DNA from: Roseovarius sp. THAF9 | GTDB taxonomy: Bacteria; Pseudomonadota; Alphaproteobacteria; Rhodobacterales; Rhodobacteraceae | Length of the DNA: 64,000 nt | Assembly: GCF_009363715.1 (NCBI RefSeq) | Contig: NZ_CP045404.1 | Location: 712,001 to 776,000 of the forward strand | Direction: 5' to 3' | Shown here: positions 31,081-40,206 of the stretch, in pieces | Numbering within the stretch: position 1 is the first letter of the stretch | Layout of the letters: every line of letters begins with the position of its first letter | The notes under the pieces: generated by a model | The model's input: only the letters and a program-made list of their open reading frames with translations | What the model was told of the DNA's origin: nothing | The model's database searches: none | Translations under genes and position numbers: made by a program

Positions 31081-31704
31081 ATGGAAGACAGATCGCCCGT
31101 GAGCCTGATCAGGCTGGCCCGTGAGAGCGGGGAAGAGGACGCGGCCCAGCCGCTGAACCTTGCCGAACGGGTGCGCGATTTGCGCAAGTCGCGGGGCTGG
31201 ACACTGGAACAGGCCGCCAAACAGGCGGGGCTGGCACGGTCCACCCTGTCGAAGATCGAGAACGGCGTGATGTCGCCCACCTACGAAGCGTTGAAGAAGC
31301 TGGCGGTGGGGCTGGAGATTTCCATTCCGCAGCTGTTCACGCCGCCCCAGCGCGAGCAGGTGAGCGGCCGAATGGCGGTGACCAAGCAAGGGCAGGGCAC
31401 GGCGCAGGCGACCACGACTTATGAGCATGAACTTCTTGGCGATGCGCTGTTGAAGAAGCGGATGCTGCCCTATCGCGCCCGGATCCGGGCCCGATCGGTC
31501 GAGGAGTTCGATGGTTGGGTGCGCCATGACGGCGAAGAGTTCTTGTATGTCCTGACGGGGGTTGTCCGGCTTTATACCGAGTTCTACGAGCCGATCGAGA
31601 TGCGCCGGGGCGACAGCGCCTATTACGACGCCACGATGGGGCACAACGTGGTGTCGGTGAGCGACGAGGATGCGACGATCCTGTGGGTGACGTCGCTGGC
31701 GTGA
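31081..31704 (+). CDS. XRE-family regulator with C-terminal cupin domain
   Basis: 207 residues. The N-terminal helix-turn-helix (about residues 26-82) contains RVRDLRKSRGWTLEQAAKQAGLARSTLSKIENG. The C-terminal half is a cupin sensor with HDGEEFLYVLTGVVRLY and RRGDSAYYDATMGHNVVSV. Proteins of this build repress or activate neighbouring metabolic genes in response to a small ligand. It is divergent from the acyl-CoA synthetase gene, its probable target, with a 67-bp shared control region. Confidence 0.92.
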   Translation: MEDRSPVSLIRLARESGEEDAAQPLNLAERVRDLRKSRGWTLEQAAKQAGLARSTLSKIENGVMSPTYEALKKLAVGLEISIPQLFTPPQREQVSGRMAVTKQGQGTAQATTTYEHELLGDALLKKRMLPYRARIRARSVEEFDGWVRHDGEEFLYVLTGVVRLYTEFYEPIEMRRGDSAYYDATMGHNVVSVSDEDATILWVTSLA

Positions 31705-31723
31705 TGGCGATGGTGCGCGTGGA

Positions 31724-31747
31724 CGCGTGGGCTTTCGCCCACCCTAC
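31724..31747. repeat. Short palindromic repeat, GCGTGGGC-TTTC-GCCCACCC type
   Basis: Third copy of the GTGGGY/RCCCAC hairpin unit, 20 nt after the XRE gene stop. GTGGGC and GCCCAC pair with a 4-nt TTTC loop. Confidence 0.65.
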
Positions 31748-31924
31748 GAGCCTGTTCCTCGCGGTTTTGTGATCGCAGCGCGGACGCACTCGCCCGTGGC
31801 CAAATGACCCTTGGCCTGTTCCTCGGGACCTGCTGCCCTAGTTCGCCCTACTAGCCCGGTTAGATGGACCCGTGCGTGCGCGCGGTGTTTGACATCGGCG
31901 TGTGACCGTTCGGAGGTAAATGAT

Positions 31925-33040
31925 TTGGGTAAGGTTTTCAGGGTCATAATCGGCCTTTGCATCGTGGCCGCCTGCGCCGCAGCGGGGATTTGGGGTACGC
32001 AGCAGATCCTGTCGCAAGGCGGATCGGGTGAAGCCGCGTCGGCGCCGCCGGCGGTGCGCGTGGAATTGACCCGGCCCGAGACGCGCCAGATCGAGGACCG
32101 GGTAAGCGGGGTCGGTACGCTGATCCCGGTGCGCTCGGTCGAGCTGGTTCCTACGGCGGCGGGGCGCGTGACGGGCGTGCCGGTCTCCTCCGGCGAAGAG
32201 GTCTCGGAAGGTGAGATCGTTGTGCAACTGGACGACCGTGCGGCCCGAGCGGCGCTGGCCGAGTCCGAGGCGACCTATGCCGAAGCTGAAGATGAATTTC
32301 GCAGGGTCGAGGAGCTCACTGACAGCAATGCCGCCGCCGAGGCGCGGTTGGAAGAGGCGCGTGCTGCCTATCGCCGGGCGGAAGCCGCGATGATGATGGC
32401 GCGCGCCGACTTGGAAGACCGGACGCTGGTGGCGCCGTTCGACGGGGTGCTGGGATTGATCGACATCGAGACGGGAACCTTCCTGAGTGGAGGCATGGCC
32501 GTCACGCGGCTGTCGGACATCACTACGATGGAACTGACCGTGTCGCTGCCTGAGCGGTATTTCGAGCGGATCAAGGTGGGGCAGGCCGTGAACGTGACGA
32601 CGCCGGCCTACCCGGATGCGGAATTCGACGGTGAAGTGACGGTGCGCGCGCCGGAGGTGAACCTGGAAACCCGCAGTTTCAACATCCGAGCCGAGATCGA
32701 CAATGCCGACGGCCGGCTGGTGGGCGGCATGTTCGCCGATGCCGAGATCGTTCTGGACACCTATGAGGGGCTGGCGATTGCGGATGACGCGATCATCAGC
32801 GAAGGGCTGGCGAGTTATGTCTATACTGTCGCGGACGGGGCTGCGGTGCGCACCGAGATCGAGCCGGGACAGTCGCTGGGTGCGATGACCGAAGTGCGCG
32901 AGGGGCTGAGCCTGGAGGACAGGGTCGTCGTCGCGGGGTGGGACAACCTGTCGGACGGGGCCTCGGTCGAAGTGGCCAGCGAGCCAGACGAGAGTGGCGA
33001 TGCCGCACCGCAGGGCGACGCGGAGGCCAACACGCAATGA
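31925..33040 (+). CDS. RND efflux periplasmic adaptor subunit (HlyD/AcrA type)
   Basis: 371 residues starting at a TTG at 31925, chosen because GGAGGT lies 8 nt upstream and a membrane anchor follows at once (KVFRVIIGLCIVAACAAAGIWG). The frame extends to 31811 without a ribosome site. The order is N-terminal anchor, lipoyl half-motif near VELVPTAAGRVTGVPVSSGEEV, a short coiled coil rich in Glu/Ala (about 120-175), the second lipoyl half LVAPFDGVLGLIDIETG, and beta-barrel domains. It bridges the RND pump to an outer-membrane channel. The next gene overlaps by ATGA. The outer-membrane partner is not in the window. Confidence 0.9.
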   Translation: MGKVFRVIIGLCIVAACAAAGIWGTQQILSQGGSGEAASAPPAVRVELTRPETRQIEDRVSGVGTLIPVRSVELVPTAAGRVTGVPVSSGEEVSEGEIVVQLDDRAARAALAESEATYAEAEDEFRRVEELTDSNAAAEARLEEARAAYRRAEAAMMMARADLEDRTLVAPFDGVLGLIDIETGTFLSGGMAVTRLSDITTMELTVSLPERYFERIKVGQAVNVTTPAYPDAEFDGEVTVRAPEVNLETRSFNIRAEIDNADGRLVGGMFADAEIVLDTYEGLAIADDAIISEGLASYVYTVADGAAVRTEIEPGQSLGAMTEVREGLSLEDRVVVAGWDNLSDGASVEVASEPDESGDAAPQGDAEANTQ

Positions 33041-36000
33041 CGCTGCCCGACCTTTGCATCAAGCGGCCCGTGCTGGCCACCGTCCTGTCGATCCTGATCA
33101 TCGTGGTGGGCATTGCCGGGCTGACCCGGATGCCGGTGCGGGAATTGCCCGACACCACGACGGCCGAGGTGACAGTCAGCGTGCCCTATATTGGCGCCGG
33201 TCCCGGCGTCGTAGACAGCGAATTGGCCACTGTGATCGAAGGCGCGTTGTCGACGGTATCCGGCATCGACAGCATGAACACCGAATCCGAACTGGGCGGG
33301 CTGCGCACGGTCATCACCTTTCGCCAAGGCCGGGATATCGACCAGGCCGCGGCGGATGTGCGGGCTGCGGTCGAGGGTGTGGCCGGCGACCTGCCCGAAG
33401 AGGCCGAGGAACCGCAGGTGGAAAAGAACGACAGCCAGGGTGACCCCATTCTGTGGATGACCCTGACGTCCGAGAACTTGTCGGCCTCGGAACTGACGGA
33501 TTACGCCGATCGGTTCATCACGGATCGGCTGGAGACGCTGAGTGGCGTGGCGGCGGTGCAGATCTATGGCGACCGGGCCTATGCAATGCGCGTCTGGCTG
33601 GACCCGCAGGCGATGGCGGCGCGGGGCGTGACCGCGAACGAGATTGCCGACGCGCTGCGCGCCAACAACCTGGAACTGCCGGCGGGGACGATCGAGAACG
33701 AGGCGCGGACATATCTGTTGCGCACCGAGACGCGGCTGTCGAGCGTCGAAGAATTCGAGGACCTGATCGTGCGGTCGGATGAAAATGGCCGGGTGCTGTT
33801 GGGCGATGTGACGCGGGTCGAGCTGGGGGTCGAGAGCGACGACAGCGAGTTCCGGGCCAATGGCGAGACGGCGCTGGGGCTTGGCGTGCTGCGGCAGTCC
33901 TCGGCCAACACGCTGTCGATTTCGGCGGCGGTCGGGGAAGAGGTGGAGCGGATCGCGGCGGACCTGCCGGGTGGGACGGATCTGCAGATCACCTCGGACG
34001 ACGCGGATTTCATTTCTAATTCGATCCGGCAGGTTTTGACCACGCTGGCCATTGCCGTGGGGATCGTGGTGGCGGTGATCTACGTCTTCCTGACCTCGAT
34101 CCGTACGACGGTGATTCCGGCGGTGACCATCCCCATCGCGCTGCTGGGGGCCTGTGCGGGGATCGCGCTAGCCGGGTTTTCGATCAACATCCTTACATTA
34201 TTCGCGTTGATCCTGGCCATCGGGCTGGTGGTGGATGACGCCATCGTGGTGCTGGAGAATATCGAGCGCAAGGTGGAGGAAGGCGAGGACCCCAAGGAAG
34301 CGGCGCGCACGGGCGCGAACCAGGTGTTTTTCGCCGTGGTGTCGACCTCGGCGGTGCTGATCTCGGTCTTTGTGCCGCTGTCGTTGCTGGAAGGCGAGTT
34401 GGGAAAACTGTTCCGGGAATTCGGCGTGACGCTGGCCATTGCCGTTGCGCTGTCGACCTTCGTGGCGCTGACGCTGTGCCCGGTGATTGCCAGCAAACTT
34501 TTAAAGAAGGGCATGAACGACACGTGGTTTGCGCGCGGTGTGAAGCGGGTCACGAAGAGCGCCTCGGAGGGGTACCGCAAATTGCTGACCCGGGCGATCG
34601 GGGCGCCGCTGGTGGTGCTGGCGATTGCGGCGGGACTGACGGGCATGTCCTGGACGCTGTACCAGCAACTGCCGTCGCAGCTGACGCCGGCGTCGGACCG
34701 GGGCATTTTCTTCGTGTCGATCCAGGCGCCGCCGGGATCGGCCCTGCCGCTGACCGACAATGCGGTGAGCCAGGTCGAGGACCTGATCGCGCCTTACCGA
34801 GAGGACGGCGTGGTGGAGGATACCATCGCCATCGTCGGGCAGAATGGCGAGTCGGGCCGCGCCTTCGTCGTGGCGGTGATGTCGCCCTGGGGTGAGCGTG
34901 AGATGGGGCCGCGGGACGTTCTGGCCGAGCTGCGGCCTGAATTCGGCAAGATCACCCGCGCCAGTGTGCGGGCCTTCGCACCCTCTGGTCTTGATGCCGG
35001 GAGCGGATCTGGGCTGGAAGTGATCGTGACGGGGCCGAGTTTCGAAGATGCCGCCGAGTTTTCACGCCAGATGGAAGAGGCGATGCGCGCCAGCCCCGAT
35101 CTGACCGGGGTGCGGCGGGATTACGAGATCAACACGCCGGGCTTCGACATCAGCGTGAACCGGGCGATGGCCCGGCAGATCGGGGTTGAGGCGCGGGATA
35201 TTTCGGACGCGGTACGCACTTTTTTTGCATCGGCGGAGGTTACGGAGTTCATCTCGCGCGACCGGCAGTATCCGGTGATCCTGCAGGCGCCGGACGCGCG
35301 GCGGACCAACACCGCGGATCTGACGGGCGTCAACGTGCGAACCGCGACCGGCGAGTTGGTTCCGCTGGACGGGTTGGTGACGCTGGAGCGGCGCGCCTCG
35401 GTCAGGGCTTACAATCGGTATAATCGGCAGCCCTCGGTCGAGATCAGCGCGTCGCTGGTGGAGGGCGTGGACCTCGGCTCGGCCATCGCGACGGTCGAGG
35501 AGATTGCCGAGGACATGCCCTCGGCCATGCAGATCAGCTATTCGGGGCAGGCGGAAAGCTATCAGGAGACGTCGGGGGGTATCGCGCTGACATTCGCGCT
35601 GGCGCTCCTGATCGTGTTCCTGGTGCTGGCGGCGCAGTTCGAGAGCTTCATTCAGCCGGTGGTGATCCTGTTGTCGGTGCCGTTGGCCGTGGCCGGGGCG
35701 CTGCTGACGCTCTTTGCGCTGGGCGAGGCGATCAACATCTACACGCAGGTGGGGATGGTGATGCTGATCGGGCTTATGGCTAAGAACGGCATTCTGATCG
35801 TGGAGTTTGCAAATCAGTTGCGGGAAGAGGGCCGCAACGTGCGCGATGCGGTGATCGAGGCGTCTGCGGTGCGGTTGCGCCCGATCCTGATGACGGTGAT
35901 GTCGACCGTGCTGGGGGCCGTGCCGCTGGTACTGTCGACGGGCGCCGGGGCGGCCAGTCGGTTTTCCATCGGGATCGTGATCATCGGCGGGTTCATGTCG

Positions 36001-36108
36001 GCGTCGGTGCTGACCCTGTTCCTGACGCCGGTTCTGTACGACCTGCTGCAGAAGGATCGGGAAAAGGCCGATGCGCCTGAGGGTGCGGGTGCGCAGCCGG
36101 CGGAATAG
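33037..36108 (+). CDS. RND efflux pump, inner membrane permease
   Basis: 1023 residues, standard for HAE1-type RND transporters, translationally coupled (ATGA) to the adaptor. It has the N-terminal helix SILIIVVGIAGLTRMPVRELPD, two large periplasmic loops, and the proton-relay aspartates in AIGLVVDDAIVVLENIER. Further helices show FAVVSTSAVLISVFVPLS, and the second repeat has GLMAKNGILIVEFANQLREEGR. It exports drugs or metabolites from the periplasm and inner leaflet using proton motive force. Substrate unknown. Confidence 0.95.
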   Translation: MTLPDLCIKRPVLATVLSILIIVVGIAGLTRMPVRELPDTTTAEVTVSVPYIGAGPGVVDSELATVIEGALSTVSGIDSMNTESELGGLRTVITFRQGRDIDQAAADVRAAVEGVAGDLPEEAEEPQVEKNDSQGDPILWMTLTSENLSASELTDYADRFITDRLETLSGVAAVQIYGDRAYAMRVWLDPQAMAARGVTANEIADALRANNLELPAGTIENEARTYLLRTETRLSSVEEFEDLIVRSDENGRVLLGDVTRVELGVESDDSEFRANGETALGLGVLRQSSANTLSISAAVGEEVERIAADLPGGTDLQITSDDADFISNSIRQVLTTLAIAVGIVVAVIYVFLTSIRTTVIPAVTIPIALLGACAGIALAGFSINILTLFALILAIGLVVDDAIVVLENIERKVEEGEDPKEAARTGANQVFFAVVSTSAVLISVFVPLSLLEGELGKLFREFGVTLAIAVALSTFVALTLCPVIASKLLKKGMNDTWFARGVKRVTKSASEGYRKLLTRAIGAPLVVLAIAAGLTGMSWTLYQQLPSQLTPASDRGIFFVSIQAPPGSALPLTDNAVSQVEDLIAPYREDGVVEDTIAIVGQNGESGRAFVVAVMSPWGEREMGPRDVLAELRPEFGKITRASVRAFAPSGLDAGSGSGLEVIVTGPSFEDAAEFSRQMEEAMRASPDLTGVRRDYEINTPGFDISVNRAMARQIGVEARDISDAVRTFFASAEVTEFISRDRQYPVILQAPDARRTNTADLTGVNVRTATGELVPLDGLVTLERRASVRAYNRYNRQPSVEISASLVEGVDLGSAIATVEEIAEDMPSAMQISYSGQAESYQETSGGIALTFALALLIVFLVLAAQFESFIQPVVILLSVPLAVAGALLTLFALGEAINIYTQVGMVMLIGLMAKNGILIVEFANQLREEGRNVRDAVIEASAVRLRPILMTVMSTVLGAVPLVLSTGAGAASRFSIGIVIIGGFMSASVLTLFLTPVLYDLLQKDREKADAPEGAGAQPAE

Positions 36109-36120
36109 CGGTGCAGAGCC

Positions 36121-36816
36121 TCAGGGAGAGGATTTGGCCACGCGGTGATAGATATGCGTGAAGGTCGCCGCGCCCAGGATCGGGATCACGAGGTTCACCA
36201 GCGGGATTGACAGGGGCAGCGCCATCAGCGTTCCGGCCATCCAGATCGTGCCGCGATGTTCCTTCCGCAGCACCTTGGCGTTGGCGCGGCCGACGCGGCG
36301 CATCGCCGCCAGTTGGAAATACTCCATCCCCAGCAGATAGCCGTTCACGCCCCAGAAGATGAAGGGCGTGGCGGGCGGAAAGAGGGCGTAGAGGATGAAG
36401 GCCAGAAGGTTGGCCGCGACGATGACGCCGAGGAAGTTCACGCTGTCCTTTAACCCGTCGAAGAAGGGCACTGGCGGGACAGGGGTCAGGTTGGGATAGT
36501 GCCGGTCCTCGACCGCCTGTGCGACCGTGTCGAGGAAGAGCGATGTGATGGCCGAGGCGACGGGCACCATCAGGAAGACCGACAGGATCAGCATCAGGAA
36601 GAAGCCGGACCAGCCGAGCAGGTCGTCGATCCATTTCACCTCCCCGATAAGAGGTAGCGTCGTGCTGTCGCCGGTGACCCACTGGATGAACATCAGGAAG
36701 GCGGCAGTGGTGGCGACGAGCAGCAGAAACGATAGCGCCACGCCGAGCCAGAACACCTTGCGAAAGCGCGGGTCGCCCAGCTGACCGAGGGCCTTGAAGA
36801 AGGCTGTGAAGATCAT
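36121..36816 (-). CDS. EI24/CysZ-like membrane protein
   Basis: 231 residues with about five or six hydrophobic helices. The EI24 family pattern is visible: an N-terminal AFFKALGQLGDPRFRKVF, central VASAITSLFLDTVAQAVEDRHYP and C-terminal FIFWGVNGYLLGMEYFQLAAMRR, then IPLVNLVIPILGAATFTHIYH. Related CysZ proteins carry sulfate; whether this one does is uncertain. The start overlaps the nitroreductase stop (ATGA). Confidence 0.85.
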   Translation of the reverse strand: MIFTAFFKALGQLGDPRFRKVFWLGVALSFLLLVATTAAFLMFIQWVTGDSTTLPLIGEVKWIDDLLGWSGFFLMLILSVFLMVPVASAITSLFLDTVAQAVEDRHYPNLTPVPPVPFFDGLKDSVNFLGVIVAANLLAFILYALFPPATPFIFWGVNGYLLGMEYFQLAAMRRVGRANAKVLRKEHRGTIWMAGTLMALPLSIPLVNLVIPILGAATFTHIYHRVAKSSP

Positions 36817-37391
36817 TCGGTGACCCAGCTGGTGATGCTGTCGATATCCGGGCGCGGGCGTTCGGGCGGGGCCGCTGTTTCGGTGCCGAGAAAGATCAGG
36901 CCGGCGATGCTTTCGTTGTCGGCAAGCCCGAGGCCCTGGCTGATGAACTCCCGGTCATGCGTGGCCCAGCCCGTGAGCCAGTTGGCGCCCCAGCCCGAGG
37001 CCAGCGCGGCGTTCAAAAGCGCGAGGCAGACGGCCCCGGCGCTATAGGTCTGCTCGATTGCGGGGATTTTCTCGGACGGTTTACGCACCTCGACCACGGC
37101 GACGGCAAGCTGGCCATCCTCGTATTGCTTGGCGGCCTTGGCGATGTCCTCTTCCGACTTGCCCAGGGCGGCGCCGCGGTCGCGGGCCAGTGCGGCAAGG
37201 CGTGGCATGGCGGCACGATCCAGCACGATGAAGCGCCACGGTTCCAGCTTGCCGTGATCGGGCGAGCGGGCGGCGGCTGTCAGGATGGGGCGAAGCTCTT
37301 GCGCCGTGGGCGCCGGGCCGGTCAGCGTCTTGGCCGGGCGCGAGCGGCGGGTCAGCAGGAAGTCCATCGCGGCAGGATTGGGATCGGGCAT
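36813..37391 (-). CDS. Nitroreductase family protein (YdjA-like)
   Basis: 192 residues from the ATG at 37391 (MPDPNPAAMDFLLTRRSRPAKTL). FMN-binding features: RRSRPAKTL near the N-terminus, AARSPDHGKLEPWRFIVL, and the C-terminal GLGLADNESIAGLIFLGT. The small size and SPDHGKLEPWRF block match the YdjA-type oxidoreductases. It should reduce a quinone- or nitro-type substrate with NAD(P)H; the physiological substrate is unknown. Cotranscribed with the EI24 gene. Confidence 0.9.
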   Translation of the reverse strand: MPDPNPAAMDFLLTRRSRPAKTLTGPAPTAQELRPILTAAARSPDHGKLEPWRFIVLDRAAMPRLAALARDRGAALGKSEEDIAKAAKQYEDGQLAVAVVEVRKPSEKIPAIEQTYSAGAVCLALLNAALASGWGANWLTGWATHDREFISQGLGLADNESIAGLIFLGTETAAPPERPRPDIDSITSWVTE

Positions 37392-37527
37392 GGGGGTCTT
37401 TCGGTCGTTGGTCGTCGGTGGATATGTCGGGCCGAGACGGGCGGGCGTCAACCGGTTTCGGGTATTCGCGAGAGGCAAGGAGGCTATGTGCGCCAGCGCC
37501 AGACGCGCGGCCTAGAGCCGCGTCGCA

Positions 37528-37767
37528 TTATTTTTTGTCGCGCGACAGGGTGTAGACCCCCTCGGGCAGGTTGAGGGCGGCGCCCAGATCCTGCAGTTGG
37601 GTCATCGACAGCGTCACCTTCTGCACCCGGTCGGTGCGCGGGTCGAGCTGTTCGATGGTCACGCATTCCTCGAAGGCGTTGATGGTGACGTCCTCTTGCA
37701 AGGGCGTGCTGCCCTCATCGATCAGGGTAACAACGGTGGCGTCGAATTCGTGCTCTATCGAAAACAT
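37528..37767 (-). CDS. Hypothetical protein, 79 aa
   Basis: Start taken at the ATG at 37767 (MFSIEHEFDATVVTLIDEGS); in-frame starts at 37785 and 37818 are possible and no site has a good ribosome sequence. The protein is acidic, has no membrane segment, and reads as beta-strand-rich with EDVTINAFEECVTIEQLD and QKVTLSMTQLQDLGAALNLPEGVY. It resembles conserved Rhodobacterales hypotheticals in composition, but I do not recognise a family. Confidence 0.6.
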   Translation of the reverse strand: MFSIEHEFDATVVTLIDEGSTPLQEDVTINAFEECVTIEQLDPRTDRVQKVTLSMTQLQDLGAALNLPEGVYTLSRDKK

Positions 37768-37895
37768 GCGGCCACAGTAGCGCATGGTAGTCAGAGCGCA
37801 ATCGGCTTTGCGCCGCACGAGCGCGTGAGGGGGACTGGCCCTCGGCGCAAAGCCTGCTAGAACTATGGCAAAGGGAGCAATTGCAGGTGAGACAG

Positions 37896-38606
37896 ATGCG
37901 GTGGAAGGTTCTGATTTGTGCGGTTTTCTTGGCCGGTTGCGAGGTCACGACCACGGGTGGCGAAGCGCCGCAGCCCCGGCCGACGGCCCAGCAGCAACAA
38001 TCGGTCAATGCACCCTCGGGCACGCAATTGTCGCGATTCCGGCAGGTCGTGGCACGGGTCGAGCCGGTGGCCGAGCGTGAGTGCCGGGCGCGGGGTGGCA
38101 ACGTGAACTGCGATTTCAACGTGGTGCTGGACGATCGCCCGGGCCGCCCGCCCAACGCGTTCCAGACGCTGGACCGCAATGGCCGGCCGATCCTGGCCTT
38201 TACCGCGTCATTGATCGCGGATGTGCGCAACGAGGACGAATTGGCCTTTATCTTCGCCCATGAGGCGTCGCACCATATCCGGCGGCACATACCGCGCCAA
38301 CAGCAGAGCGCCGCGGCGGGGGCCATCCTGCTGGGCGGGTTGGCGACGCTGGCCGGGGCCGGGACGGGCGCCGTGGACGCGGCCACCAATGTGGGCGCTT
38401 CGGTGGGCGCACGCAGTTACTCCAAGGAGTTCGAACTGGAGGCCGATGCGTTGGGAACGATCATCGCCAAGAAGTCGGGCTATAACCCGATCCGGGGGGC
38501 AGAGTATTTCACGCGGATTCCGGACCCTGGCAACCGGTTTCTGGGATCGCACCCGCCCAACGCGCAGCGAATCGAGACCGTGCGCCGCGTAAATTCGCAA
38601 CTCTGA
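37896..38606 (+). CDS. M48 family metallopeptidase, lipoprotein
   Basis: 236 residues from the ATG at 37896, after AGGTGAG. The lipobox LAGC puts the lipidated cysteine at residue 15, so the protein is anchored in the envelope. A Gln/Pro-rich linker precedes the domain. The zinc motif is HEASH at 122-126, with the third ligand probably in FELEADALG. The SHPPNAQRIE tail is typical of the family. M48 peptidases of this kind (LoiP/BepA-like) clip misfolded envelope proteins. Confidence 0.92.
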   Translation: MRWKVLICAVFLAGCEVTTTGGEAPQPRPTAQQQQSVNAPSGTQLSRFRQVVARVEPVAERECRARGGNVNCDFNVVLDDRPGRPPNAFQTLDRNGRPILAFTASLIADVRNEDELAFIFAHEASHHIRRHIPRQQQSAAAGAILLGGLATLAGAGTGAVDAATNVGASVGARSYSKEFELEADALGTIIAKKSGYNPIRGAEYFTRIPDPGNRFLGSHPPNAQRIETVRRVNSQL

Positions 38607-38615
38607 CGGGGTGTC

Positions 38616-38975
38616 ATGCTGCAACTGACCGGCGTGATTTCCGACCGGGGGTCGAAATATGCCGTGTCGGGCGGCGCGGCGCAAGACCGCGCGGCCGTGG
38701 ATGCCTTCCTGAAAGAGCTGAAACGCGACAAGAAATTCGCCAAGGCCACCCACAACACTTGGGCGATGCTGGATGCCGAAGGCACGGCGCTGAAATCCGA
38801 TGACGGCGAGGCCGGGGCAGGCATGGTGATCGTTCGCATGCTGGAACGGGCCGACCTGCGCGAACACGTGATCGTGGTCACGCGCTGGTTCGGCGGCAAG
38901 CATCTGGGCGGCGACCGGTTTCGGCACGTGCAGGACTGCGTGACGGCTTACATGGAGGCGCTGGAGCGCGCTTGA
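38616..38975 (+). CDS. YigZ/IMPACT-family N-terminal domain protein
   Basis: 119 residues, shorter than full YigZ (about 200), so only the first domain is present. The signature is RWFGGKHLGGDRFRHV, preceded by KATHNTWAML and DDGEAGAGM, matching the UPF0029 domain. Such domains occur alone or with a ferredoxin-like C-terminal half. The function in bacteria is unclear; eukaryotic IMPACT interferes with Gcn1. It follows the protease gene by 10 nt. Confidence 0.85.
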   Translation: MLQLTGVISDRGSKYAVSGGAAQDRAAVDAFLKELKRDKKFAKATHNTWAMLDAEGTALKSDDGEAGAGMVIVRMLERADLREHVIVVTRWFGGKHLGGDRFRHVQDCVTAYMEALERA

Positions 38976-39091
38976 TGCAGATCAAGGCGAATCCCGGACG
39001 GTTGGGCCAGTTTCGGCAGCAGAGGTGCCCCGCCAACCTGCGGCAATAATGCCGGGCCGGCAGGCGGCGCCCTTTCGACAGGAGAGCCGCG

Positions 39092-39358
39092 ATGCCCCAG
39101 ACGAAGACGATCAAACGCCACACCGAACTGGTGGACCGGATGGCCCGCACCCTGGGTTTGGACCTGGAAGAAGAGGTCTATGCCGGGCAACTGGACCCCG
39201 AAACGCTGTGCGATACGGTGCTGCGCTGCACCGGGTGCACCGACCCGGATGGATGCGAAGCGTGGATGGCCGCGCAGGCGGGGCCGGTGGAGGCAACGCC
39301 GATCATGTGCCGCAACGGTGAGGTTTTCGCCGCGCTTAAGGCGGGGCGCCGGATCTGA
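39092..39358 (+). CDS. DUF6455 family protein
   Basis: 88 residues with AGGAG before the ATG. A helical N-terminus (RHTELVDRMARTLGLDLEEEVYAG) leads to a cysteine cluster CDTVLRCTGCTDPDGCEAW and a later C in PIMCRN. Five or so closely spaced cysteines suggest metal or Fe-S binding, which is inference from spacing only. Small DUF6455 proteins are common in the Roseobacter group and uncharacterised. Confidence 0.82.
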   Translation: MPQTKTIKRHTELVDRMARTLGLDLEEEVYAGQLDPETLCDTVLRCTGCTDPDGCEAWMAAQAGPVEATPIMCRNGEVFAALKAGRRI

Positions 39359-39382
39359 AGTCGTTGGGCCGGACGTGCTGCG

Positions 39383-40033
39383 TTAAAGCGGTACGATGCT
39401 CTTTGCCATGGCGCCGGAGATCCCGACGAAGCAGCAGGCGGTGGCGATCAGCACGCAGGCATGCCAGATCGCGTTGCTGAATTTCAGCGTGTCCCAGCAG
39501 TAGAACACCACCGCGCCGGAATAGATGATGCCGCCTGCGAAGATCAGGGTCAGGCTGTTGGCTGGAAGCGATGGCCAAAGCGGGACGATGATGATCAGGC
39601 CCATCCAGCCCAATAGGACCTGAGGCAACCAGTGCGTGCTCATTTTCCCGCGTTCCGCCAAGAGTTTGCGCACAGCGCCCGAGAGTGCGAGGAACCACAC
39701 AAGCACCAACACGGTATAGGCGAAAGGTGTGCCCAGCAGAACAGCGAGTGGTGTGATCGTGCCCGCGATCTTGACGTAGATGGCGGCGTGGTCGATCCGG
39801 CGCAGTAGCGGGCGGAAGGGCGTATGCGCGGCGAGGTGATAGGCGGCCGAGGCGCTGAGCATCAGGATCATGGCAACGCCGTAGACGACGGCCGCCGTCA
39901 TCGTCCCCGCGGTCTGCTGACCCGCGTTGGCGGCGATCAGGAACGCGACCGCGACAAGTGCGCTGCCAACCCCCAGCACGTGCACGGCGCCATCGGCGAT
40001 CCGTTCTGCGCGTGTGTAACTGGGGTAGGACAT
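39383..40033 (-). CDS. Hemolysin III / PAQR family membrane protein
   Basis: 216 residues from the ATG at 40033 (MSYPSYTRAERIADG), supported by GGAGG 8 nt upstream; an upstream ATG at 40081 adds 16 residues without a ribosome site. Seven hydrophobic helices are visible. Conserved histidines occur in ADGAVHVLG, AYHLAAHTPF, RRIDHAAIYVKIAGT and FSNAIWHACVL, in the positions expected for the zinc-binding PAQR fold. Family members (TrhA) affect membrane energetics or fluidity. Confidence 0.9.
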   Translation of the reverse strand: MSYPSYTRAERIADGAVHVLGVGSALVAVAFLIAANAGQQTAGTMTAAVVYGVAMILMLSASAAYHLAAHTPFRPLLRRIDHAAIYVKIAGTITPLAVLLGTPFAYTVLVLVWFLALSGAVRKLLAERGKMSTHWLPQVLLGWMGLIIIVPLWPSLPANSLTLIFAGGIIYSGAVVFYCWDTLKFSNAIWHACVLIATACCFVGISGAMAKSIVPL

Positions 40034-40161
40034 GTCGCGGTCCTCCGGGCTGTGGGTGTCCTGTGGTTTCGTGTCGATCATGACACTGAGATGTCTCTAT
40101 TATGTTTCAGTTTCAGGGGTTTTCGTTCAAAATTTATGTGACAAGACCGTAACCAAAATGG

Positions 40162-40189
40162 AAACAAGGGCCTGGTCAGGCCCTTGTTT
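40162..40189. terminator. Bidirectional terminator-like hairpin
   Basis: A perfect 12-bp stem (40162-40173 with 40178-40189) with a GGTC tetraloop and AAA/TTT flanks. It lies upstream of the hemolysin III gene and 18 nt beyond the stop of the minus-strand membrane-protein gene at 40207, which it most likely terminates. Confidence 0.85.
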
Positions 40190-40206
40190 GTTGCCTTTAC
40201 AGGGGG

